From Candidatus Njordarchaeota archaeon (lineage in GTDB: Archaea; Thermoproteota; JANJXX01; Panguiarchaeales; Panguiarchaeaceae), in contig JAGSHR010000289.1 of NCBI GenBank assembly GCA_029855985.1, forward strand, positions 1 to 8,281: 8,281 bases of DNA, in the 5' to 3' direction. The notes under the pieces are model-generated. The model was given only the letters and a program-made list of their open reading frames with translations. It was not told where the DNA came from and did no database searches. The position numbers were made by a program, and so were the translations under genes. Each line of letters begins with the position of its first letter. Within the stretch, counting starts at the first letter, position 1. Positions 1 to 6,969 of this stretch are shown in pieces.

Positions 1-1442
1 GCTACTTTAACTCCAAATTGATATGATAATATCCCTCTTGCGTCCTCTAGTACTCTTTGTTTTCTAGATGCAAGATCCACTTCTACTTCGCTTAATATAT
101 CTCCTAGTTTTTCTGCCAAGTTTTCGAGGGCTTCAAATTCAGTTACATGGTTATTGCCCGCGGTGTCGATATAATCAATATTTAAGCGCTCTAATGCTCG
201 TAATGCCGCCTCTTTATATCCCCCATCCAAATGAACTAAAACCCAATCGAAACCTCCATACTCTTTCTTTTTCTTTAGATAGATCTCAAGTAATTGGGCG
301 GTATGCTCTAGTTCCCATTCATTCCAGTTCCCAGTCGTTGTTGTATCATAATGGGCGTTTGGATATGTACTCTCAAGCTCCCTTGGGACCAAACCTATAG
401 GGGATGTCAATATCACCTCATGTATTATGCTCATTTTACCGGATGCGACTTTTGTTATCGCGTTTCTGAAAAGTGTATGTGACTTAGACGTTGAGTATGG
501 TTTCCTAGCAGAACATGGTAGAAGTATGATTATTCTTGGTGTTTTGGGGGGAATATACCTTTTTTCTATTCTTTCATCGTACCATTTTATCAGTGGTCTT
601 GAGAAGGATTCCATGCCGACGAAAACATTTATTTTTGGTTTTCTAAGTGATATCCTTTTTTTGTAGACCTCAACATGTTCGTTATCGAGTATTGCTAGCA
701 TTTTATCTGTATCTTGATCAATGTGACTGTAAACCTCAATAATATTTCTTAAGATTCCTTTTTGAATTGACTTACGGATATCATTGAATATCTTGTTTAA
801 TATCCCCTTATTTAGTTGGATTATTTTCTTTGTTTTTTCTTGTTCACTTAGTCCCCTTATTGACTGTTTGTAATCATAAATTAGAAATGGTGATCCCAAT
901 CCTATCACAGCGTTTTCTTTTTCTCTGAAGACCCTCATTAGGTATCCAGCTACGTCGATTATGTCTACACCCATATAGATTAAGAATGGAATTAGTTTCC
1001 ATGGAACGTACGAGGTTAGATGGATTATGGTGTCTGTCGGCAATGTTTCTCTTAAATAAAGAAGGAAATTTATTAGTTGCCTTGGTGATCTCTTTAAAAT
1101 TAGGTCTCTGATTAGAACAGCTCTGGGTTTTTTCTCTTTTAGTCCACTGTAAACTTTTGGATCCTTGTAATAGGATATTGAAACTATCTCCCCTTTACCA
1201 AGTGTTGAAATGAATTCAGAGATGACTTCGCTTACTTTTTCCTCTTTGTATTGTGGGATTAGATGGGGACCGTGAACAATATCTTGGTCAATTTCAACGT
1301 ACCTACCTTGCTCTAGCCCATGAAAATTTTCAAAAATAACAAGTTTATTATTTTTACTAATGGACATTGCTGGGGTGGTGATATCTCCTATCCTCATGTT
1401 CCTCGCTATGAGATCTCTTTCAATAATGTTTGGGAAATCCAT
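1..1442 (-). CDS. arcS: Archaeosine synthase ArcS (3' end cut by window edge)
   Basis: My own translation of the minus strand gives 480 uninterrupted residues running off the left edge. ArcS converts preQ0 at position 15 of archaeal tRNA to an archaeosine precursor or archaeosine, usually with a radical-SAM partner (RaSEA) or another amidating route; no partner gene is in view. The decisive sign is the ArcS signature PC-x3-KPY-x2-S-x2-H, read as PCSARKPYSTSKSH at residues 309-322. A second conserved block follows at about 347-370 (TSPIGLVPRELE, then YPNAHYD). Residues 1-290 form the degenerate TGT-like domain (ITTPAMS at 21-27). The end of the visible protein (YQFGVKV, 474-480) looks like the entry to the C-terminal PUA domain, which is outside the window. 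The start is ATG at 1442, preceded by GAGGT at 1450-1454. It is divergent from tmcA. No frameshift or in-frame stop is present. A true TgtA transglycosylase is less likely because the ArcS motif is complete. Confidence 0.93.
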   Translation of the reverse strand, partial: MDFPNIIERDLIARNMRIGDITTPAMSISKNNKLVIFENFHGLEQGRYVEIDQDIVHGPHLIPQYKEEKVSEVISEFISTLGKGEIVSISYYKDPKVYSGLKEKKPRAVLIRDLILKRSPRQLINFLLYLRETLPTDTIIHLTSYVPWKLIPFLIYMGVDIIDVAGYLMRVFREKENAVIGLGSPFLIYDYKQSIRGLSEQEKTKKIIQLNKGILNKIFNDIRKSIQKGILRNIIEVYSHIDQDTDKMLAILDNEHVEVYKKRISLRKPKINVFVGMESFSRPLIKWYDERIEKRYIPPKTPRIIILLPCSARKPYSTSKSHTLFRNAITKVASGKMSIIHEVILTSPIGLVPRELESTYPNAHYDTTTTGNWNEWELEHTAQLLEIYLKKKKEYGGFDWVLVHLDGGYKEAALRALERLNIDYIDTAGNNHVTEFEALENLAEKLGDILSEVEVDLASRKQRVLEDARGILSYQFGVKV

Positions 1443-1449
1443 TTGGGTT

Positions 1450-1454
1450 ACCTC
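1450..1454 (-). promoter_or_regulatory. Ribosome binding site of arcS
   Basis: On the minus strand GAGGT lies seven bases before the ATG at 1442. It matches the archaeal 16S anti-Shine-Dalgarno and sits in the same register as the sites of the other genes here, so it fixes the arcS start. Confidence 0.7.
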
Positions 1455-1462
1455 AAAAACAC

Positions 1463-1475
1463 TGTAGACACTACA
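1463..1475. repeat. Short inverted repeat in the arcS/tmcA divergent promoter region
   Basis: TGTAG-ACA-CTACA is a perfect 5-base inverted repeat with a 3-base spacer. It lies between the arcS start and the likely TATA elements, close to where the arcS transcript should begin. It could be an operator half-site pair or chance; nothing in the window identifies a regulator. Confidence 0.3.
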
Positions 1476-1483
1476 TGATCTAT

Positions 1484-1490
1484 GATTTTA
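1484..1490 (+). promoter_or_regulatory. Candidate TATA element for tmcA
   Basis: GATTTTA is centred about 26 bases before position 1513, which would give a leader of roughly a dozen bases before the tmcA ATG at 1525. The leader has no strong Shine-Dalgarno (only a GAG). The alternative TATA-like run at 1499-1508 would give an almost leaderless message. Weak match; assigned by position only. Confidence 0.3.
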
Positions 1491-1498
1491 CATCTAAT

Positions 1499-1510
1499 CA
1501 TTATTATAGA
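1499..1510 (-). promoter_or_regulatory. Candidate TATA element for arcS
   Basis: On the minus strand this reads TCTATAATAATG. A start of transcription about 26 bases downstream falls near 1478, giving a leader of about 35 bases that contains the GAGGT ribosome binding site. It lies upstream of tmcA in the same 82-base gap, so both divergent promoters must interleave. Confidence 0.4.
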
Positions 1511-1524
1511 GAGTTGAGTTAAAA

Positions 1525-4038
1525 ATGCAAGATGTTGTCAGAGAATTCATGGGGATTGACTTAGAAAAAACCAGGAAATATTGGAGTCAGTTCCTTGAGA
1601 GGCTGGAATTATATAGAAAGAAAGGAAAAGCCCTTTCCAAAACCAGTTTTTTAACTATGTTTAGGAAAGCCATGAAGACTGCAATTAAGATTAATCAAAG
1701 ACGATTATTTGTTATCTCGGGAAACGATACAGACAAGTCATTGAAATATGTTTATTTGGCATTGAAGGAATACACTAAGGTTAATGATAAGGAAACAGAG
1801 TTAAGAATTGTTTACTCATGTTCTGATCCTGAAAATGAACCGGAGTTATCTAATTGGAGGAAACTCAAATCTCTTATGGAAGATGACAATACTGTTTTTG
1901 CTCGTTATAAACTGGATGTCATCGCCTATAAAAATAGTCAATTCGTGATGGGTCAAACATATAATGTAGCAATACTTGATTTAACCGTTGACTTGCACCC
2001 AAATGATATTGGTAGGATTATTGAAACGGTATCTGGCGGCGGTTTTATAATTTTACTTGTTCCTAGTATTGAAAATTTTGCTGATATGAAAACCCGTTTT
2101 CATGACTACATTACCACCATTCCTTGGACTCTAGAGCATGTGCCTGGGAGATTCATTAAATTCTTTATTAGGAAGCTCTTTCAGAATCATGGAGTATATA
2201 TTATTGACACGGAGAACGATAAAATACTGAAGGAACCAACTGAACCAAAGAATATTAGAAAAAGAAAAAGGAAACCGCTAGTTTACCCCTCGAAAACAAT
2301 CTTACCGAAAGAGATCTATGAAATGGCAATCACGCAAGATCAGGTTGGGGTAATATCTGCTTTGGAGAATCTCTTAAAGAAACGGGATAAAAGGGAGATA
2401 ACAGTTATTACTGCAGATAGGGGTAGAGGAAAAAGCGCTTCTGTGGGAATATTCCTTGGAGCTGCTGCCAAAATAAATGCTGGTAAGGGTCACCTTGGAA
2501 GATACCTCATACTTGTTACTGCTCCTGAGGAATATAATGTATATACCCTATTCGAGTTTGCGGCTAAAACACTAGAGGCCCTGGGTGAAAAAATAAAGGT
2601 TTATAAAAGCCCTCCAGAGATAAGGGGTAAGGGATTTGTTATTGCTTATTATCCCCCATTCGACTTGGTTAAAGTAGCTAAAAGGGATAAACCTGAATTA
2701 ATCGCTGTTGATGAAGCAGCGGGTATACCAGTCCCTTTGCTCTTTAAATATATGGATACCACCAACAAAGTTATTTACTCTTCAACTATACATGGATATG
2801 AGGGTGCTGGAAGAGGTTTTTCTATCAGATTCATCGACGTCGTAAAAGAAATGAAAGGCATAGGCTTTAAGAGAATTGACATGAATGAACCAATTAGATA
2901 CTCAAGTGGTGACCCAATAGAGAACCTCCTCTACAATGTATTATTATTAAAAGCCACACCTCCAAAAATTGACCACGAAGACCTTAGAGCCATAAGAAAT
3001 GGTGAAGTTTATTTGGAAAGAGTTGATTTAGATAAATGGTTCTTAACAGATCAAAGTGAACTTGATAGTTTCATAGGAATCTATGTTTTTGCCCACTACA
3101 GAAATCAACCCAAGGACTTGGGTATCCTTGCTGATGCTCCTCACTATGAAGCTTACGCACTGAGAACAGTTACTGGAAAAATCGTTACTGCAGTATTAGT
3201 TGCAAAAGAAGGGTACCTCCCTGAAAGCCTAATTAGAGAAATTTATCGCAATAAGGAAGCTGAACCCGCTGGCCACCTCATTCCCGTTGTTTTAGAAAAC
3301 CATTATAGGGACATGAACTCCCCGAAGTTATTTGGAGTGAGAATTGTTAGAATAGCCACTCACCCTGATGTTATGAGAATGGGGCTCGGAAGTCGAGCTT
3401 TGAAAGAATTGGAGGAGATATTTAGAAGCCGCGGTTTTGACTGGATTGGCTCTGGTTTTGGAGCCAACCCAGATTTAATGCGATTTTGGTTAAAAAATAA
3501 GTATGTGCCCCTACATATTTCCCCTAAGAGAAATCGTGTTTCAGGCGAGTACACAGTAGTTGTCATTAAACCGCTGAAAGAAGACCTAGTTACTACTGTG
3601 AGGGAATACTATCGTGAATTCAGGATTCGCTTTGTGGAATGGTTGAGACTTGTCCATTATGACATAGAACCAGAGTTAGCTCGCGCAATACTAACAGGTG
3701 GGTATATTTGGAGAAAAATGGAGGAAGAGTACATATTGGAACCACGTTTAACTAAGATTCAGAAGAAGAGATTAAAGGCTTACCTAATGGGTGTTCTTAG
3801 TTACGAGTTAACTAGTGATGCCATCAATGAACTTGTGAAAAACTACTTTATTGATGAGAACCCCAAAAAACCCCGCCTAACTGAGTTACAAGAACTAATA
3901 TTAATCTGCAGAACATTACAAGCTCGAACACTTTATCAAACTGTTGAGATTCTAGATTTAGATAAAAACGAAGTGAGAGATACCTTCAGAAGAGTGATAG
4001 AAATCCTATACAACCATTATGTCAAGAAGGGAGATTAA
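1525..4038 (+). CDS. tmcA: tRNA/RNA cytidine acetyltransferase TmcA (Nat10/Kre33 family)
   Basis: TmcA makes N4-acetylcytidine in RNA, using acetyl-CoA and ATP. Family knowledge: the bacterial enzyme acts on the wobble C of elongator tRNA-Met, while hyperthermophilic archaeal homologues acetylate many tRNA and rRNA sites, often the middle base of CCG. The 837 residues show the full order: N-terminal TmcA_N-type domain (about 60-230); RecD-like ATPase with Walker A GRGKS at 300-304 and Walker B DEAA at 396-399; the family motif HGYEGAGRGF at 423-432; EPIRY at 455-459; and a GNAT domain with RIVRIATHP at 606-614 and the acetyl-CoA loop RMGLGS at 618-623. An RNA-binding C-terminal region follows from about 690. 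All key residues are intact and the length is normal for archaea. The start ATG has only a weak leader site. It is divergent from arcS and convergent with tRNA-Gln, which begins two bases after its stop. Confidence 0.97.
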   Translation: MQDVVREFMGIDLEKTRKYWSQFLERLELYRKKGKALSKTSFLTMFRKAMKTAIKINQRRLFVISGNDTDKSLKYVYLALKEYTKVNDKETELRIVYSCSDPENEPELSNWRKLKSLMEDDNTVFARYKLDVIAYKNSQFVMGQTYNVAILDLTVDLHPNDIGRIIETVSGGGFIILLVPSIENFADMKTRFHDYITTIPWTLEHVPGRFIKFFIRKLFQNHGVYIIDTENDKILKEPTEPKNIRKRKRKPLVYPSKTILPKEIYEMAITQDQVGVISALENLLKKRDKREITVITADRGRGKSASVGIFLGAAAKINAGKGHLGRYLILVTAPEEYNVYTLFEFAAKTLEALGEKIKVYKSPPEIRGKGFVIAYYPPFDLVKVAKRDKPELIAVDEAAGIPVPLLFKYMDTTNKVIYSSTIHGYEGAGRGFSIRFIDVVKEMKGIGFKRIDMNEPIRYSSGDPIENLLYNVLLLKATPPKIDHEDLRAIRNGEVYLERVDLDKWFLTDQSELDSFIGIYVFAHYRNQPKDLGILADAPHYEAYALRTVTGKIVTAVLVAKEGYLPESLIREIYRNKEAEPAGHLIPVVLENHYRDMNSPKLFGVRIVRIATHPDVMRMGLGSRALKELEEIFRSRGFDWIGSGFGANPDLMRFWLKNKYVPLHISPKRNRVSGEYTVVVIKPLKEDLVTTVREYYREFRIRFVEWLRLVHYDIEPELARAILTGGYIWRKMEEEYILEPRLTKIQKKRLKAYLMGVLSYELTSDAINELVKNYFIDENPKKPRLTELQELILICRTLQARTLYQTVEILDLDKNEVRDTFRRVIEILYNHYVKKGD

Positions 4039-4040
4039 AT

Positions 4041-4116
4041 TGGTAGCCCCGGAGGGATTCGAACCCTCGTCGCCCGGTCCAAAGCCGGGTATGCTTGTCC
4101 GCTACACCACGGGGCT
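4041..4116 (-). tRNA. tRNA-Gln (anticodon UUG), intronless, CCA encoded
   Basis: The minus strand folds into a complete cloverleaf. Acceptor AGCCCCG pairs with CGGGGCT. The anticodon stem CCCGG/CCGGG encloses the loop CTTTGGA (anticodon TTG), and the T arm is GAGGG-TTCGAAT-CCCTC. The discriminator is A at 4044, and CCA is encoded at 4043-4041. The first acceptor pair is A1-U72, the pair typical of archaeal tRNA-Gln, where GatDE amidates Glu-tRNA-Gln. The D loop has G15 with C48 in a four-base variable loop, the Levitt pair at the archaeosine position, so this RNA is a plausible substrate of the ArcS encoded nearby. The D stem is weak (G-U, U-A, G-C, U-G) while all other stems are strongly GC. 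There is no intron. It probably has its own promoter at 4153-4160. Confidence 0.97.
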
Positions 4117-4152
4117 ATTTGTATACTCCAATTTTGGTTAAATAGAGAAAAC

Positions 4153-4160
4153 ATTTATAA
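4153..4160 (-). promoter_or_regulatory. Candidate TATA box for tRNA-Gln
   Basis: On the minus strand TTATAAAT is centred about 40 bases before the first tRNA base. This predicts a transcript start near 4130 and a leader of about a dozen bases for RNase P to remove. It lies in the 73-base gap after the RPA stop, so the tRNA need not depend on RPA read-through. Confidence 0.55.
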
Positions 4161-4171
4161 TTTTTTTGTTT
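4161..4171 (+). terminator. Candidate T-rich terminator for tmcA
   Basis: Seven Ts followed by GTTTT form the only strong T-run after tmcA on the plus strand; archaeal RNA polymerase terminates at such U-runs. A tmcA message ending here would carry a full antisense copy of tRNA-Gln in its 3' tail. Confidence 0.4.
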
Positions 4172-4189
4172 TCACTTGAAGGATCTTCT

Positions 4190-6310
4190 TTAAATATCCA
4201 AATCGTCTTGTTGCAGTTGTTTTTCGATTATTTTTTCAACAATTTCTTCGAGAAGTTCTCTATGATCTGGTTTCTCTATCTTCTTGACTATTAGGTAAAC
4301 TTTACCATCTGCCTTCACTTTTGGTTTCACTGTTATTTTTAGATCTATGCCTAACACACTTTGAACCGAATCGATAAGATCCTTCCCACTGTTCAATTCT
4401 TCAAAAATATCATCGGTAATTATGGCTTCATAGCTCTTTACACCATCATATATTAGTACGCTGACATATTTCTTTATTGTTCCCTCATTTATATGCCCAT
4501 TTTCGCAGACTCCCTCCTCACTGATTATGGGGGCACCGCAGATCGTGCAAAACCGTTTTGACCCATTTTCGTTTATCTTAACAATACTGGCTATGACCTC
4601 TGCCTCATCAGCCATCAGATCGAGTTCGCTTAAGTAACTAGTCTTCCTTGATTCCTTCTTTTTAAGCAATGATTTTGCATCCATGAATTCTGTTTCACTA
4701 ACGGAACTACCCACTGAGTATCCTTCATCTAATTTTTCAATTGAAGTTCTCTGAGTTACTTTTAAAGCGGATTCTCCTGAAACTTTGTCGCTAGAAACCC
4801 TAAGATTTGTGATTCTAACAATGCTCCCTACCCCATAATTTTGTATTTCGTTTATTAATTCCCTATCCCATCCAAGGACTTTAATTCTATTGCCTTCTTT
4901 ATCAGCTATTATTAACTCCCATGGCATCCTTTCACTATCTGGAATGTTAAAGAACTCTATTTGACCTATAATATTAACAAACGAATATGACATCACATTT
5001 CTAAAGTTGTCTAACTCTATACCGGTTTCCAAACTGCTTCCCGCAGCGTATTTGTTAACTATGTCCTCAACATTTAAGCTTCCAAGATCCGTTTCAACGC
5101 CAACTATCAAATTGTTAATTTTGGATACGTGAACCTCTAATCTACCATTGTTCTCTTTAACTCTACCATAAATCCTTACAATTTTACCCTCCTCCATCTC
5201 TTGTACTATCTCCTTCACCCGCGGATCCCATATAACAACCCTTATTGAACCTGTATCATCCGCTACCCGAAGAGTCGCAAAATCCACTGATTCTCCATCG
5301 CGTTCAAATATTCTTAGCGTTGGTGAACTTACTATGACGCCATAAATAACAACTTTCTCTTCGATATTATTAGTTAATTCACTGATTTTTCTATGTTTCA
5401 CGCCAATCTTTAAAATTGAACTAAGCTTAGTTAAGTGTACCTCAAGCCTTCTTTCACCCCTCATATCAACATTGAATCTTACTCTGCCCCCGAGGACTTG
5501 AACGAGATCTCCCGGTTTAATATTGTTTTGCACCCATTCGGCCATGTTATCCCACGCTACGACCCTAATGGTCTGTCCAGGGACATCTTCATCAGCAAGG
5601 ATTATATTCAAAACTTTTCCTTCTGAACCATCTTTTCTGGTAAAACTCCGAATTTCACTAACTATATCTACGATGCCCTTAACATTTACTTCGTCACCTT
5701 CTTCTAAAATTGCCTCTGTATCTATGAGTTCATAAACGGATAGGAGTATGGGTTCATCGGGGAGCGACGAGATAATATTAGCATATTTTTCTTCGTCAGG
5801 CCGATCTAAGCGGGAATTATCGTTAGCTACCAAGCTTAAGTATTCCCCAAATCTTTTTTGAACCCTAATCCTCCTTAGTAAAATCACGTCCCCGACTTTG
5901 AAATCCTGTTTCTTAAAGTTTTCCAGAGCTTTACCAAAAAGAACTAATATCGCCTTTCCTGTACCATCATCAATTATTAGTTTCATGAATGGATTTTTGT
6001 TTTTAGAGAACGATTCTGGGAATATCCTCATTATCCTGCCTATAATGGAAGCGTTTCTAATGTTTTCTCCTAATTCGGAAATATTCATGATAGAGTTATT
6101 CATGACAATATCTTCGAATAAGTCTTTATCGCTTACCCCCCACCTCTCTAGGAGCAATAATAGAGCAGTCCTATCACCAACCCAACCTTTGGATTCTATC
6201 TTTATCTTTTCAATTTCCTCGTCTAATTGAGCAATTGTGATTCCAAGTTTTTCAGCAACTTTCTTTTTTAAATCATCTATGTTGATATTCAATAGGTCAC
6301 TAGGATCCAA
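4190..6310 (-). CDS. rpa: Replication protein A, long single-chain form with several OB folds and a C-terminal zinc finger
   Basis: RPA coats single-stranded DNA in replication, repair and recombination. The 706 residues contain an N-terminal helical segment (about 1-75) and four OB folds at about 78-163, 203-297, 308-398 and 433-520. The last three share a repeated strand motif ending in Trp-Asp (W253-D, W361-D, W481-D); the first has a diverged LVLFGK. A charged linker at about 530-565 leads to a fifth zinc-bearing OB domain (565-680) with C588-x2-C591-x10-C602-x3-H606, like RPA70 DBD-C. Long single-chain RPAs with four or more OB folds and a zinc finger are known in methanogens (about 620-645 residues), so this one is somewhat long. 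The start is TTG at 6310: a TGA precedes it in frame, and GGTG at 6317-6320 is six bases upstream. The C-terminus is a short acidic tail. It is divergent from ZPR1 with 20 bases between starts. Its exact oligomeric form is not visible. Confidence 0.92.
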   Translation of the reverse strand: MDPSDLLNINIDDLKKKVAEKLGITIAQLDEEIEKIKIESKGWVGDRTALLLLLERWGVSDKDLFEDIVMNNSIMNISELGENIRNASIIGRIMRIFPESFSKNKNPFMKLIIDDGTGKAILVLFGKALENFKKQDFKVGDVILLRRIRVQKRFGEYLSLVANDNSRLDRPDEEKYANIISSLPDEPILLSVYELIDTEAILEEGDEVNVKGIVDIVSEIRSFTRKDGSEGKVLNIILADEDVPGQTIRVVAWDNMAEWVQNNIKPGDLVQVLGGRVRFNVDMRGERRLEVHLTKLSSILKIGVKHRKISELTNNIEEKVVIYGVIVSSPTLRIFERDGESVDFATLRVADDTGSIRVVIWDPRVKEIVQEMEEGKIVRIYGRVKENNGRLEVHVSKINNLIVGVETDLGSLNVEDIVNKYAAGSSLETGIELDNFRNVMSYSFVNIIGQIEFFNIPDSERMPWELIIADKEGNRIKVLGWDRELINEIQNYGVGSIVRITNLRVSSDKVSGESALKVTQRTSIEKLDEGYSVGSSVSETEFMDAKSLLKKKESRKTSYLSELDLMADEAEVIASIVKINENGSKRFCTICGAPIISEEGVCENGHINEGTIKKYVSVLIYDGVKSYEAIITDDIFEELNSGKDLIDSVQSVLGIDLKITVKPKVKADGKVYLIVKKIEKPDHRELLEEIVEKIIEKQLQQDDLDI
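6264..6273 (+). promoter_or_regulatory. Candidate TATA element for the ZPR1 gene, inside RPA
   Basis: The run TTTTTTAAAT lies within the RPA coding region and predicts transcription starting near 6296, about 35 bases before the ZPR1 ATG. The gap between the two genes is too short to hold a promoter, so one has to sit inside the opposite gene; this is the best match. Confidence 0.3.
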
Positions 6311-6316
6311 TCATAA

Positions 6317-6324
6317 CACCAGTG
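6317..6324. promoter_or_regulatory. Back-to-back ribosome binding sites of RPA and ZPR1
   Basis: CACC at 6317-6320 is GGTG on the minus strand, six bases before the TTG of RPA. AGTG at 6321-6324 abuts it on the plus strand, six bases before the ATG at 6331. The equal spacing matches the PAC2-family gene at the right end (GGTG, six bases, ATG). It decides both starts. Confidence 0.6.
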
Positions 6325-6330
6325 ATAATG

Positions 6331-6969
6331 ATGAAGCACGATAATAAAAGTGATAACATCAAAGTCGTGCCCCTAAATATCAAATGTCCAGTATGCTATA
6401 AAAATACGCTAAATCTAATTTACACAATAACAAACATCCCATACTTCGGGGAACTATTAGTAATGGGCATAAAGTGCCAAAACTGTGGCTTTAAGGTCTC
6501 AGACATCATGTTAGTTACTCACAAGGGAAAAACAATTTTGCAAGAGAAAATAACAAAAGACACTATCAATGATCTCGTTGTCTTAAGCGCCGATTCAACG
6601 GTCTCTATCCCCGAATTAGGAGTTGAAATAGATATTAGGACAGAATCTGGAGGGGAAATAACAACAATTGAAGGCATACTGAGAGAGTTTCTCGATTACA
6701 TAAAGCAACTCTCAAACAGCGATCTAAGTGAACAGGAAGCAAAGCTTGTAAACGAAATAGCGGAAAAAATCAAAAAAGAACTGGACAACCCAACAGGCTT
6801 ATTAACCATAGAAATAAAAGATGAAACAGGAAAAAGTTCAATTGTCCCACATAAACTCTGGAGCCAAAGAGCAGAAAAAGAAAGAGCTAGTAGCATTGAA
6901 CTAGAAAAATTAAAGAAAATCGCTGAAGAAAAAATAGAGAAATTAAAAACCCAATCACACACAGATTAG
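6331..6969 (+). CDS. ZPR1-type zinc-finger protein
   Basis: This is a single-domain archaeal member of the ZPR1 family. Counted from ATG 6331, the 212 residues have a four-Cys zinc finger, C19-x2-C22 and C49-x2-C52. Between the pairs lies the family signature IPYFGE (36-41), and CGFKVSD follows at 52-58. A beta-rich alpha-helix/beta domain continues to about residue 165. The C-terminal tail (about 175-212) is Lys/Glu-rich and likely helical. Eukaryotic ZPR1 has two such modules and helps fold translation factor eEF1A; a similar job on archaeal EF1A is inference. GTG 6322 and ATG 6328 are alternative starts, but 6331 fits the ribosome-binding register (AGTG plus six bases). Its leader and promoter overlap RPA in antisense. 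Its TAG overlaps the stop of the convergent Hsp20 gene by four bases. Confidence 0.9.
   Translation: MKHDNKSDNIKVVPLNIKCPVCYKNTLNLIYTITNIPYFGELLVMGIKCQNCGFKVSDIMLVTHKGKTILQEKITKDTINDLVVLSADSTVSIPELGVEIDIRTESGGEITTIEGILREFLDYIKQLSNSDLSEQEAKLVNEIAEKIKKELDNPTGLLTIEIKDETGKSSIVPHKLWSQRAEKERASSIELEKLKKIAEEKIEKLKTQSHTD
6341..6350 (-). promoter_or_regulatory. Candidate TATA element for RPA, inside ZPR1
   Basis: On the minus strand CTTTTATTAT is centred about 35 bases before the RPA start, which predicts a very short leader beginning at or near the GGTG site. A second option (GATATTTA, around 6374-6383) would give a leader of about 40 bases. Either way the RPA promoter must lie within the first codons of ZPR1. 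Confidence 0.3.

Noticed and set aside
68..666. Two plus-strand open frames (68-400 and 427-666)
   Set aside because: They lie antisense to arcS, whose minus-strand frame is open throughout and carries a complete family motif. The plus-strand products resemble nothing and have odd composition.
3360..3566. Minus-strand open frame inside tmcA
   Set aside because: It is antisense to the GNAT domain of tmcA; no recognisable product and no ribosome site.
4041..4116. Intron or split tRNA
   Set aside because: The anticodon loop is a normal seven bases and all stems close, so the gene is complete without an intron.
5435..6230. Three plus-strand open frames antisense to RPA
   Set aside because: Shadows of the RPA frame; low complexity, Ser/Phe/Ile-rich products that follow from the opposite-strand codons.
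6696..6962. Minus-strand open frame antisense to the ZPR1 tail
   Set aside because: A Ser/Phe-rich product, the usual antisense image of a Lys/Glu-rich helix; it has no start signals.
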